This document shows, in pieces, positions 44,121 through 52,150 of a DNA stretch of 64,000 nucleotides; within the stretch, counting starts at the first letter, position 1; each line of letters opens with the position of its first letter. The stretch is from NCBI RefSeq assembly GCF_003966265.1, contig NZ_RXNV01000017.1, positions 1 to 64,000 on the forward strand, written 5' to 3'. The translations under genes were made by a program, and so were the position numbers. Origin of the DNA: Shewanella atlantica. GTDB taxonomy: Bacteria; Pseudomonadota; Gammaproteobacteria; Enterobacterales; Shewanellaceae. The notes beneath the pieces are model-generated. The model saw only the letters and a list, made by a program, of their open reading frames with translations. It did not search any database and had not been told where the DNA came from.

Positions 44121-44224
44121 TAGCTCTGGTTTATAGCTCTGGTTTGTAACTCTGGTTTATAGCTCTGGTTTGTAGCTCTGGTTTGTAGCTCTGGTTTATA
44201 GCTCTGGTTTATAACTCAGGTTTG
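44121..44224. repeat. 13-bp minisatellite, eight consecutive units of TAGCTCTGGTTTR
   Basis: There are eight head-to-tail 13-bp units. Six read TAGCTCTGGTTTA or TAGCTCTGGTTTG. The third (TAACTCTGGTTTA) and the last (TAACTCAGGTTTG) vary slightly. A decayed ninth partial unit follows. A 13-bp unit cannot keep a reading frame, so it is not protein-coding. It lies directly upstream of the LuxR-type regulator gene. Confidence 0.93.
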
Positions 44225-44282
44225 TGATTCTGAATTTAAAATGACTGCAGATAATGCTGATTGAGTGTGAGATGGTGAGGAA

Positions 44283-45041
44283 ATGGAAAAATTAACATTC
44301 TTTCCGGAGTGTGAGACTGGCGAAAGCAACGCTCTGGCCGAAAGTATTCTCAATAACATTAAGCTTCCTATTGCCGAACATGGCTTCGGTGGATTCTGGT
44401 TTCAGGGTGTTGCCAAGAGTGCCTATCAAGATTACCTGAAGAACAGTCGAAAGAGCCTGCTGACACGAAGGGTGCTGAGAAGTCGTGGAGGTGTGTTTGC
44501 TTCATCACCTAAGGTTGAGCAGTTACATGAGCAATACGTGACACGCGTCGCGCCTACAGATATTAACTTTGGCGAAGCCTTGCGGCTGGAGTCCCCCTAT
44601 TGCTATGTTCTGTGCGAAAATGGGCAGCCGAATAAAGCGAGAAAACTCTTTAATCGTTATGGGGTCAATACCGTTCTGAGTTGGCCGTTGAAACATTTTG
44701 CATCGGACGCCTGGAGCGGGCGTTTCACCTTGCTGTCCAAGCACTCTTTCGATGAGTTAGACCTGACCGGTTTAGAGCCCACACTCAAGCACGCTCAGAT
44801 GAGTCTGTTTGAGCATTTTCATAATGAAATAAATCCTTATCGGCAAAATAATCTATTTAACCAGACGGCAATCAAGGCGTTAAAAATGGCGGCTACAGGA
44901 CTCCATAATCATGAGATCTCACAGGAACTGCATATTACGGTTCGTGGTGTGGAGTACCATCTCGAATCCATGAGAAATAAGTTGTCGGCCAGTAACAGGG
45001 CTAATTTGGTTCACATTGCACATCAACTGGAAATTATATAG
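44283..45041 (+). CDS. LuxR-type regulator with N-terminal ligand-binding-like domain
   Basis: This 252-residue protein has a C-terminal GerE/LuxR helix-turn-helix (about 185-245; ALKMAATGLHNHEISQELHI, TVRGVEYHLESMRNKLSASN). The N-terminal 170 residues have the length and alpha-beta layout of an autoinducer-binding-type domain (GFGGFWFQ, VNTVLSWPLKH). No luxI gene is present, so it would be an orphan or respond to another ligand. It ends 3 nt before the response regulator gene, so it is transcribed with the two-component system. It probably helps control the downstream urocanate respiration genes. Confidence 0.82.
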   Translation: MEKLTFFPECETGESNALAESILNNIKLPIAEHGFGGFWFQGVAKSAYQDYLKNSRKSLLTRRVLRSRGGVFASSPKVEQLHEQYVTRVAPTDINFGEALRLESPYCYVLCENGQPNKARKLFNRYGVNTVLSWPLKHFASDAWSGRFTLLSKHSFDELDLTGLEPTLKHAQMSLFEHFHNEINPYRQNNLFNQTAIKALKMAATGLHNHEISQELHITVRGVEYHLESMRNKLSASNRANLVHIAHQLEII

Positions 45042-45044
45042 CGC

Positions 45045-45719
45045 ATGTTAGTTCTCCTCGTCGAAGATAATCGTCTGCTGGCCAAGAATATAATTCATTA
45101 TCTGGAGCTAAATGAGATCGAGTGTGATTATGCCGAGACACTCGCTCAGGCCGAACAGGTCATATTCAGTCGTACTTTCGATGCGATAATACTCGATCTG
45201 AACCTGCCCGATGGCGACGGTATTAGTGCGTGTAAAAAATGGAAAGAGCAGTGCATTCTCGCACCTATCATCATGCTCACGGCGCGGAGTAACCTGCAGG
45301 ATAGACTGTCAGGTTTTGAGGTTGGGGCCGATGATTATCTGGTGAAGCCTTTTGCAATGGCTGAGTTGGTGGCGCGCCTTAGAGTGGTCTCGCAGCGGCG
45401 ACCTTCCCCCAAGTTACTCTCAATCGGAGAGCTGGACTTAGACTTTGCCGGGCATCATGCACACAGGCTAGGTCAGCAGTTAGCACTATCTCGCACCGGA
45501 TGGCAGATCCTTTCTCTGCTGGCCCGCAGGAGCCCTGAAACGGTCGAACGGGAGGAGATCGAGCGACTACTTTGGCCCGATAGTTTACCCGACAGCGATA
45601 GCCTGCGAAGTCATATTCATCTGCTTAGGAAAATTGTCGATAAGCCATTCGAGCAGAAACTTATCCATACGATTCGGGGAATAGGCCTATGTTTAAAGGT
45701 AGACACAGATGAAGCCTAA
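45045..45719 (+). CDS. OmpR-family two-component response regulator
   Basis: This 224-residue protein has a receiver domain with phosphoacceptor Asp51 (AIILDLNLPDGDG), the acidic pair near the start (VEDN) and Lys101 (DDYLVKPF). A winged-helix DNA-binding domain (about 125-220) ends in SHIHLLRKIVDKPFEQKLIH and IRGIGL. It starts 3 nt after the LuxR-type gene and overlaps the kinase start by 11 nt, which indicates translational coupling. Candidate binding sites are the direct repeats at 47161-47220, upstream of the porin and reductase genes. Confidence 0.93.
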   Translation: MLVLLVEDNRLLAKNIIHYLELNEIECDYAETLAQAEQVIFSRTFDAIILDLNLPDGDGISACKKWKEQCILAPIIMLTARSNLQDRLSGFEVGADDYLVKPFAMAELVARLRVVSQRRPSPKLLSIGELDLDFAGHHAHRLGQQLALSRTGWQILSLLARRSPETVEREEIERLLWPDSLPDSDSLRSHIHLLRKIVDKPFEQKLIHTIRGIGLCLKVDTDEA

Positions 45720-46923
45720 GCTCAGTTTAAAGCGTGTCTATCAGGTCTATGGCCTATGTTTCCTGGCGATAACCCTGATTATCAATAGTTTCATCCCGTT
45801 GTGCATGATGTGTACCGGCATGTTCAGCATGCATGACATTACCATGAGCAATGCGGCTCAAGCGGCAGCGCTCTATACCAGCCCGAGAAACAATGTCTTT
45901 CAGACGGACAATATCACGGTATTCCCCAGTTGGGAGTCGGTGCCGGATAGGGTGAAGGCAATCAATGGTGGTGTAGCTCCAGATAAGCCACAAAATGTGA
46001 AGCATCAACATACCGATGGGCAGTTTATCGATGCCTTGATGTTACATCAGGGGCAAGATGGTCAAGAGAGCTATGTGTGGCTGCATTACAACGCCACTCA
46101 CGATCTTGAGTTTGCGCCGAAAAATATGGCGGCCATCTGCCTGTTAGTCATCATGACGTTTACCGTGAACGCCATTCTGGCCTGGTACCTACAGAGCCGG
46201 GTGATTTCGCCGGTGCATGAGATTAGCAGGGCGATAAAACAACACGACTGGCAGAAGATGCAGCAGCTTCGCTTCCCTAAACAGTGCTATGCCGAGTTGC
46301 AGTCGATCGTTGATGCATTGGACAGCTCCATTAAACAGCTCAAGGAGGCGCAGCAGCGCGAGCTATCTTTCCTGCGGTTTGCCAGCCATGAGCTCAGAAC
46401 GCCGATCGCCATATGTCAGTCGTCATTCGATATTCTGACCCTGGAGCAAGGGCACCTGACAGGGCCTACCCTACATGCCAGTCAGGCAACGACTCAGATG
46501 AAGTCGATCACCGAAACCTTATTGTGGCTAATGAGTTCAGATTGCAGTCCGATGGATAGCTGTAATGTAAAGCTGTCAAACCTGCTTAATCGCGTCGTCT
46601 ATGATCAGAAATATGCTCAGGGAAGTGAGGTACCGGTAGAGTTGAAGTGCGATGAGACAGAGCTGTTCGTGCTCAAGGAGCCCCTGACCATTGTGTTGAA
46701 TAACTTGGTGCGTAACAGCTTAGAACATGGTGCCAAAGGCATTGCCATTGAGCAGGAAGGTAATCGAATCGATATCGTCAACCCGCTGTCTCAGCATAAC
46801 TCCAGCGGATTCGGGCTGGGCTTGATGTTGGTTGAAAGGCTGGCAAAGCAGCTCAATTGGCACTACTCAACCAGCAACGATCATAACTCCTTCAGGGCTA
46901 CGCTCATCATACGCCCTTCATAA
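45709..46923 (+). CDS. Sensor histidine kinase
   Basis: This 404-residue protein has a transmembrane helix near 15-33, a short periplasmic sensor segment of about 100 residues, and a second helix near 141-160. A HAMP-like linker follows, then a dimerisation domain with phospho-accepting His227 (FASHELRTPIA) and an ATPase domain with the N box NNLVRNSLEHG and G box GFGLGLMLVERL. The short sensor loop contains TDNITVFPSW and YVWLHYNATHD. By position it partners the preceding response regulator. Urocanate, or a histidine breakdown product, is a plausible ligand by inference only. Confidence 0.92.
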   Translation: MKPKLSLKRVYQVYGLCFLAITLIINSFIPLCMMCTGMFSMHDITMSNAAQAAALYTSPRNNVFQTDNITVFPSWESVPDRVKAINGGVAPDKPQNVKHQHTDGQFIDALMLHQGQDGQESYVWLHYNATHDLEFAPKNMAAICLLVIMTFTVNAILAWYLQSRVISPVHEISRAIKQHDWQKMQQLRFPKQCYAELQSIVDALDSSIKQLKEAQQRELSFLRFASHELRTPIAICQSSFDILTLEQGHLTGPTLHASQATTQMKSITETLLWLMSSDCSPMDSCNVKLSNLLNRVVYDQKYAQGSEVPVELKCDETELFVLKEPLTIVLNNLVRNSLEHGAKGIAIEQEGNRIDIVNPLSQHNSSGFGLGLMLVERLAKQLNWHYSTSNDHNSFRATLIIRPS

Positions 46924-47382
46924 AGACTCATGAGTCCCTGGTTATGACAATGCGCTCATAGTCGGGGGAGCTCTTTACGCTGGGTGAAACACTTTACTCA
47001 TTCTAGTGTTTAACTGTATTTTCTAATTACAGACTTTAGAAACTTCACTAGCTAATATTGTTCAATTAATATTAATTTCTGAACTAATTGAATCTGAATT
47101 AACAACTGTCTGGGAATGATTTTGTTATTTGTTTATATAACCTACGTGTTGCCTATTGTTTTTGACGTTATTTTCACAAAAGTATTTGAGTACTTATTTT
47201 ATTTTGACGTAATTTTCACATAGATAGTGAAGTTGTTTTTTATGTTGTTTGACTTTATGCCTGTTTTACTTCTCTAACCCACACACTTTATATGAGTTGG
47301 AATTATTAATGGAGCTGGCTCACAAAGAATATTAATTATTTCTTTATCCTATTCAGGAATCTTGAAATTAAGGAATATTTTA
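46924..47382. promoter_or_regulatory. AT-rich control region upstream of porin and urdA
   Basis: It contains two direct repeats, TTTGACGTTATTTTCACA (47161-47178) and TTTGACGTAATTTTCACA (47203-47220), 42 bp apart and identical at 17 of 18 bases. An inverted pair TTCAC-N7-GTGAA lies at 47215-47231. The sequence between 47025 and 47110 is very AT-rich with TTAATATTAA. These look like operators, probably for the response regulator just upstream, with a possible CRP-like site in the second repeat. Confidence 0.55.
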
Positions 47383-48129
47383 ATGAAAAAGCAACTTGTC
47401 ACAGCATTGGCAGCCTTGGTTATGGCACCTGCAATGTCCGCAACCTCGGTCGACTTGGGATACAAGGCACACACCTCAGATACTAAGTCGGATAACGGTG
47501 GGGCATATGACCAACCTTTTCTTAAATTGACACATTTCAATAAAGCCGACTGGGGTACGCTACTGGCGTATGTGAAGCTTGAAAATCCGGGTGAAGTGAA
47601 AGACGCTCAGCACGGTAAAGATGGCAAGCTGACCGTTAAGTCACTGCTAATCGTCGATAAGCAGATTGCAGATACAAGTTACAACTTTTGGGGACAGAAC
47701 TTCCTGGTCTCTAACCGTACAGTGATGGAAGACAATTTCTATCTGGGTGTTACGACCAACCGTAAGTATGGCGATCTCTTCATCAATGCCGGTGTTGGCC
47801 TGAACTACTCTGCAGCCCATTTCGATCCTACCGGAGCGAACTTCGACGGCATCAGTGGCTATGCCGCGGTGATCAACGCTCGTTATCCTTTCTCGGCTAT
47901 GGGGCTTAAACACTCCCTGTCTGTCAACTATGAAGGGCAGATCGACCGTGATGAAGAGCATATGAGTACCTTAGGCTACGACAGCTACGGACACCAGATC
48001 ATCACCACGCTAAAGACAAGCATGACCGATTCTCTCTATACCAAGTTGCATATGACCCATTTCGACAGCTGGGGTTCGGCACCTAACGATGGCATCGAGT
48101 ATGGCGTCGCAGTTGGCTTTACCTTCTAG
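47383..48129 (+). CDS. Tsx/OmpK-like outer-membrane channel protein
   Basis: This is 248 residues from the ATG at 47383, which has AAGGAA 7 nt upstream; the longer frame uses TTG. The signal peptide is MKKQLVTALAALVMAPAMSA. The mature protein is all beta barrel: SVDLGYKAHTSDTKSDNGGA, QPFLKLTHFNKADWGTLLAY and the terminal DGIEYGVAVGFTF ending in phenylalanine. It fits the nucleoside-specific Tsx/OmpK channel family. It precedes urdA by 29 bp, so it probably admits urocanate, an imidazole acid, to the periplasm. That substrate is inferred from context. Confidence 0.8.
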   Translation: MKKQLVTALAALVMAPAMSATSVDLGYKAHTSDTKSDNGGAYDQPFLKLTHFNKADWGTLLAYVKLENPGEVKDAQHGKDGKLTVKSLLIVDKQIADTSYNFWGQNFLVSNRTVMEDNFYLGVTTNRKYGDLFINAGVGLNYSAAHFDPTGANFDGISGYAAVINARYPFSAMGLKHSLSVNYEGQIDRDEEHMSTLGYDSYGHQIITTLKTSMTDSLYTKLHMTHFDSWGSAPNDGIEYGVAVGFTF

Positions 48130-48158
48130 TACCAGACTGAATTAACAGGAATAATAAA

Positions 48159-49913
48159 GTGATTAAAAAAACAATTATCGCCAGTGCAATTGTGGCACTG
48201 GTTATGGGCTGCTCTGTAAAAGAGGCTGACCAGCTAACGAAGAGTGAAGGCTCTGCATTCGGTAAACATGGAGAGATCCAAGTTCAGACTGAGACTAAAA
48301 ATGGCCAGCTGGTCGATATCAGTGTCCTGAAGCAGAATGAAAATAAGGTGTTGGCGGCGTCGGTATTTACTGAAATGAAAGATGCGATGATTGCCAATAA
48401 CAGTACCCAAGTCGACGGTATCAGTGGTGCGACGATCACCAGTGGTGCGTTTAAAGAAGCTGTCGAGACCTCTCTTGCCGCTGCGGGCGTCACCTTAGTG
48501 GCCGGTATGGCCAAGAACAATGAACAATCAAAAGAGCTGCTTGCCAGTGAGCAGAATTTTGATGTGGTGGTTATTGGTTCAGGCGGTGCAGGCTTCAGCG
48601 CCGCTATTACGGCTAAAAATGCCGGGGCTAATGTGGTGATCATCGAGAAGATGCCAACTGTCGGTGGTAATAGCTTGATCACCGGTGGGCAGATGAACGT
48701 GCCGGGTAACTGGGTGCAGAAGAAGATGGGCATCGAAGATGACATCGAGCTGTTTGTTAAAGATACTCTTAAGGGCGGCGACTATCTGGGGGATCCTGAG
48801 ATGGTGCAGCTCCTGGCCGAGCAGGCACTTCCTGCCGCAGAGTGGCTAAGGGATTACATCAAGGTCGATTTCTACAAAGATCAGCTATTCCAATTTGGTG
48901 GTCACAGCGTTAAGCGTGCCCTGATCCCCCGTAATCATACGGGCGCCGAATGGATCAGTAAGTTTATGGCAAAAACCGATGAACTGCAGATACCTATCCA
49001 TACCCGCACGACAGCAACGGCGCTGATTAAAGATCAGAATGGACGAGTGATTGGTGTCGAAGCCGAGAAGAATGGCCAGAAGATCATCTATAACGCCGAG
49101 CGCGGTGTGATCATGGCAACCGGCGGTTTCGGTGCTAACGTGGCGATGCGTACCAAGTATGTCCCTGAGTTGGATAACCGTTACGGTACGACCAACGCAC
49201 GCGGTATCATGGGCGACGGTATCGTGATGGCTGAGAAGCTGAATGCAAAGACTCATAACATGGAGTCAATTCAGACATACCCTATCTGTCATATCGATAC
49301 CGGTGTGATCTCTTTGATTGCCGATTCTCGCTTCTTCGGGGCAATTGTAGTCAACAAGGAAGGTCACCGTTTCGTCGAAGAGTTGGAACGTCGTGATGTC
49401 ATCAGCCGTGCAATCCTGGCTCAGACCGAGCAACAGGCCTATGTTCTTTGGGGTGGTGAGATTGAAGATATTGCCGGTGTTGTCTCGGTTCATAAAGATG
49501 AGTTCGGCGAGCTTAACCGTAAAGGCATGATGTATAAGGCTGATTCAATCGAAGAGCTGGCTAGTAAGTTTGGTATCGACGAGAAGGCACTGATGGCTCA
49601 GGTTGGCCGTGTAAATCAGTTTGCTAAAGCGGGTGATGATAAAGAGTTTAATCATCGTGGCGGACTGAAGACTATCATGAAGCCTCCTTTCTATATGTTG
49701 GTGGCTAAGCCTTCTGTTCACCACACTATGGGGGGCTTAATGACAGATACCCATACCCGTGTGCTCGATACCCAAGGTAAGGTGATTGCTGGTCTGTTTG
49801 CGGCCGGTGAAGTTACCGGTATGACCCATGGATCTAACCGTCTTGGTGGTAATGCCATTACAGATATTACCGTGTTCGGTCGTATCGCTGGTAAAGAAGC
49901 AGCTGCGCAATAA
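48159..49913 (+). CDS. urdA: Urocanate reductase, FMN/FAD lipoprotein
   Basis: This 584-residue protein starts at GTG (CAGGA upstream). It has a lipoprotein signal with lipobox VMGC (Cys18) followed by Ser, an FMN-binding domain (about 35-110) with the flavinylation motif DGISGAT (FMN expected on Thr92), and a fumarate-reductase-type FAD domain (FDVVVIGSGGAGFSAAI onward). Active-site residues fall at Tyr374, Asp389, Arg412, His521 and Arg561. This is a constant +1 offset from the residues I recall for Shewanella oneidensis UrdA (Tyr373, Asp388, Arg411, His520, Arg560). Tyr and Asp replace the fumarate-binding His and Glu of Fcc3. It reduces urocanate to imidazolepropionate as a terminal acceptor. 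No haem domain is present. Confidence 0.88.
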   Translation: MIKKTIIASAIVALVMGCSVKEADQLTKSEGSAFGKHGEIQVQTETKNGQLVDISVLKQNENKVLAASVFTEMKDAMIANNSTQVDGISGATITSGAFKEAVETSLAAAGVTLVAGMAKNNEQSKELLASEQNFDVVVIGSGGAGFSAAITAKNAGANVVIIEKMPTVGGNSLITGGQMNVPGNWVQKKMGIEDDIELFVKDTLKGGDYLGDPEMVQLLAEQALPAAEWLRDYIKVDFYKDQLFQFGGHSVKRALIPRNHTGAEWISKFMAKTDELQIPIHTRTTATALIKDQNGRVIGVEAEKNGQKIIYNAERGVIMATGGFGANVAMRTKYVPELDNRYGTTNARGIMGDGIVMAEKLNAKTHNMESIQTYPICHIDTGVISLIADSRFFGAIVVNKEGHRFVEELERRDVISRAILAQTEQQAYVLWGGEIEDIAGVVSVHKDEFGELNRKGMMYKADSIEELASKFGIDEKALMAQVGRVNQFAKAGDDKEFNHRGGLKTIMKPPFYMLVAKPSVHHTMGGLMTDTHTRVLDTQGKVIAGLFAAGEVTGMTHGSNRLGGNAITDITVFGRIAGKEAAAQ

Positions 49914-49938
49914 TCGATAGTATCTGCATAACGATAAT

Positions 49939-49971
49939 ATGCCGTTCACTGAGGTGAACGGCATTTTTTTT
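49939..49971 (+). terminator. Strong intrinsic terminator between urdA and apbE
   Basis: ATGCCGTTCAC / GTGAACGGCAT form a perfect 11-bp stem with a TGAG loop, followed by eight T residues. It ends the urdA transcript. An ATG-started longer apbE frame begins inside this stem, which rules out that start. Confidence 0.93.
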
Positions 49972-50013
49972 ACCACGATAAGACCCGTTTTTGAACTTGA
50001 ATATGAGGCCAGT

Positions 50014-51048
50014 ATGAGACTCTTAGTGATGAGATGGTTGAGTGTGAGTGGGTTAATATCCCTTTTGTTAGCGTCTCAGGCATGGGCGCATATCAATATC
50101 GAGCAGATCACCGGTAATACTATGGGGACCACCTACACGATACAGCTGCGCCTGCCAGGCAGTTTGGTGACAAAACAACAGGTAAAGGCGTTAGTGGAGC
50201 TGGAGCTGGAGAGGGTGAACCGTGCGCTGTCGGTTTACCGTGCAGATTCTGAAATATCTGAATTTAATCTGAACGATACCGGAAAACCTATCCCGGTATC
50301 TGAGAGGCTTTGGGATGTGCTACAGATATCCCGGAACGTATCGGCGAAAACCTATGGTGCGCTCGATGTGACCTTAGGTCCCGTGATCGAGTTCTGGGGT
50401 TTTGGTGCTAAGCCCAGAGAGCTGCAACATAAAGACCGTGGTCAGCTGGAACTGGCTCGCTCTAAAACGGGCATGGACGGCTTTACCCTGGACTCGCAAG
50501 CCGTGACTAAAGTGATAAGAGGGCTGGAGATCAACCCCTCGGCGGTGGCGAAAGGTTACGGCGTCGATCGAGTTGCCAAAGTGCTAGATGGCGCAGGTGT
50601 GGTTAATTATCTGGTAGAGGTAGGCGGAGAGGTGCGAACACGTGGGGTTGGTGTCAGAGGAAGAGATTGGAAAGTTGCCGTGACCCGACCGCAGAAATTC
50701 AGCCTGGAGATACAGGAGCTTATCAAGCTTAAAGATATGTCGATGGCGACTTCGGGGAGCTATGTGAATTATATCCAGAGCGATGACAGACAACTGAGTC
50801 ATATCATAGATCCGACAACCGGGATGCCGACAGTGGGTAGCTTAGTATCGGCGACCGTGCTTCATCGCCGGTGCGCCATAGCCGATGGGTTTGCGACCGC
50901 CATGATGATTTTGAGTGTGGAGAGGTCGATACAGTTAGCCAATGAACTCGGATTAGCGGCCATGTTGATCGAACAGACAGACATGGGACTGAAGACCTAT
51001 TTCAGTGACGCAATATATCCTTTCCTGGTTAAACAAGACGAGTTTTAG
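50014..51048 (+). CDS. apbE: FAD:protein FMN transferase (ApbE)
   Basis: This is 344 residues from the ATG at 50014, with GAGG upstream and a signal peptide (MRLLVMRWLSVSGLISLLLA, cleaved near AWA-HIN). ApbE features are present: GNTMGTTYTIQL, GALDVTLGPVIEFWGFG, INPSAVAKGYGVDRVA, YLVEVGGEVRTRG and the late SHIIDPTTG with CAIADGFATAMM. It transfers FMN from FAD to a Thr or Ser in exported flavoproteins in a magnesium-dependent reaction. The adjacent urdA carries the DGISGAT acceptor motif, so that is the obvious client. A strong terminator separates it from urdA, so it needs read-through or its own promoter. Confidence 0.94.
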   Translation: MRLLVMRWLSVSGLISLLLASQAWAHINIEQITGNTMGTTYTIQLRLPGSLVTKQQVKALVELELERVNRALSVYRADSEISEFNLNDTGKPIPVSERLWDVLQISRNVSAKTYGALDVTLGPVIEFWGFGAKPRELQHKDRGQLELARSKTGMDGFTLDSQAVTKVIRGLEINPSAVAKGYGVDRVAKVLDGAGVVNYLVEVGGEVRTRGVGVRGRDWKVAVTRPQKFSLEIQELIKLKDMSMATSGSYVNYIQSDDRQLSHIIDPTTGMPTVGSLVSATVLHRRCAIADGFATAMMILSVERSIQLANELGLAAMLIEQTDMGLKTYFSDAIYPFLVKQDEF

Positions 51049-51114
51049 CATGGTACTTAATGCAAAATTTCAGCATCTTAATCATCATGTTTTGTTGGAG
51101 GAGGGTGAGGTTCA

Positions 51115-51207
51115 ATGGAGTTTGAGAAAACACTGCGCACAATTGTCGCTCTAAGCGCCTTGGTGCTGCTGGTATCCAGTCTGAGTCTGGCTGTGCTTAC
51201 GATATAA
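51115..51207 (+). CDS. 30-residue single-span membrane peptide downstream of apbE
   Basis: The ATG at 51115 opens MEFEKTLRTIVALSALVLLV and then SSLSLAVLTI with TAA at 51205-51207. It is an acidic-basic N terminus followed by one hydrophobic helix of about 20 residues. A strong GAGGGTGAGG ribosome-binding site lies just upstream. It starts 66 bp after the apbE stop on the same strand. No homologue is recognised. Its position makes it a candidate accessory subunit or stabiliser of the urocanate respiration module, by inference only. Confidence 0.6.
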   Translation: MEFEKTLRTIVALSALVLLVSSLSLAVLTI

Positions 51208-51311
51208 ACGATACAAATATCTAATTAAAGTAGGGTTAAGTAAATCAAGAGAACAGAGCCTTAGTGAAAGGCTCATAAATGCCGGGGCGGTATCTAGCAA
51301 TATTCTTGTGT

Positions 51312-51575
51312 CTACCTTTTGCGCCAATGACGCAGTTTGGACATCTTTGTGCGTAGATCTCTGTCGGTGATACTCTCTAATTCATCCCAACCACGTCTGG
51401 CGATCGCTTCCAGCTGTAACTTGGCGCCTAAGTGGATATCACTTATTCCAACTTGTATCTCTGCCTGATCGGTGGAAAGTCTGTTATTTGTTGCTGACGA
51501 TATTTGATAAATATCTCTCGCCTCTTTACCTTTTTCTTGTAGATTCCTGATAATTTTATCTTCACCTAGTGGCAT
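51312..51575 (-). CDS. Small cytoplasmic protein, uncharacterised
   Basis: This is about 87 residues from the ATG at 51575 (MPLGEDKIIRNLQEKGKEAR), chosen because GGAG lies 9 nt upstream; further ATGs at 51581 and 51590 are possible. The protein is mostly helical and strongly charged and ends in the basic KLRHWRKR. It has no signal or membrane segment. It lies between the urocanate module and the phosphate transporter on the opposite strand and belongs to neither. No family was recognised. Confidence 0.5.
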   Translation of the reverse strand: MPLGEDKIIRNLQEKGKEARDIYQISSATNNRLSTDQAEIQVGISDIHLGAKLQLEAIARRGWDELESITDRDLRTKMSKLRHWRKR

Positions 51576-52150
51576 GAACATCGACTCCATTGATGATAAA
51601 TATATTTTATTAACTCTCTGTTGAGGCACTTTATTTAATTCGTAATATTAAGGCTGAATTTATATCGGGTAGTTTATCTTCATAGTGATACTCACAATGC
51701 GATGGTTTCGATAATTATTAAGCCTGTTATGTAGCATTAATTATATAGAAGATATGTGTTGTTAGGTATTTATTAGTGGTTAGTATTTCTAATAAGGTTA
51801 TTAAGGTAAGCTTATAATGGGATGTTTATTATCCTATTTAGTAATAATTATTTCTGGACAAGATGTCTTGTAGACGAAATTTTAGCTCAACCTTGAAGGT
51901 ATGCCTTGGAGGTGAGGATGTTCAATCCTAGGTTCAGATAACCCTGTTTAACATTCTATTATCAATTTGTTATTCATTCACGGGGCAATTTGTCACTGAT
52001 AGTAGATTAAGCCTGAAAAGTTACCGACACAGGTGGCAAAAAACAGATAAATCGCTTGCTCCTAAGTCGTTAATAGCAATAATTGCCCAGCTTACCAAAT
52101 GATCTTCTGTTACTGCTAATTCAGCATTTATGTTACTGCCCGGAATTATT
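51576..52150. other. AT-rich intergenic region upstream of the phosphate ABC operon
   Basis: No gene is supported. It should carry the promoter of the pst-like operon. A PhoB box would be expected, but no pair of CTGTCA-like repeats with the right spacing was found; only TTTGTCACTGATAG near 51987 is vaguely similar. Confidence 0.5.

Larger units (their letters stand above)
43182..44282. other. 1.1-kb gene-poor region with two minisatellites
   Basis: No gene is supported. The 83-codon frame at 43344-43595 has unusual cysteine- and phenylalanine-rich composition and no ribosome-binding site. The region is T-rich on the plus strand and holds two tandem arrays (43837-43881 with a 16-bp unit; 44121-44224 with a 13-bp unit). 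The second ends about 60 bp before the LuxR-type regulator. Regulatory RNA or long leader function cannot be excluded. Confidence 0.55.

Noticed and set aside
48284..48745. 153-codon minus-strand ORF inside urdA
   Set aside because: It is antisense to a well-supported reductase gene; long antisense frames are common opposite such genes.
51980..52005. Possible PhoB box upstream of the pst-like operon
   Set aside because: Only one vague half-site (TTTGTCACTGATAG); no second half-site with 11-bp spacing.
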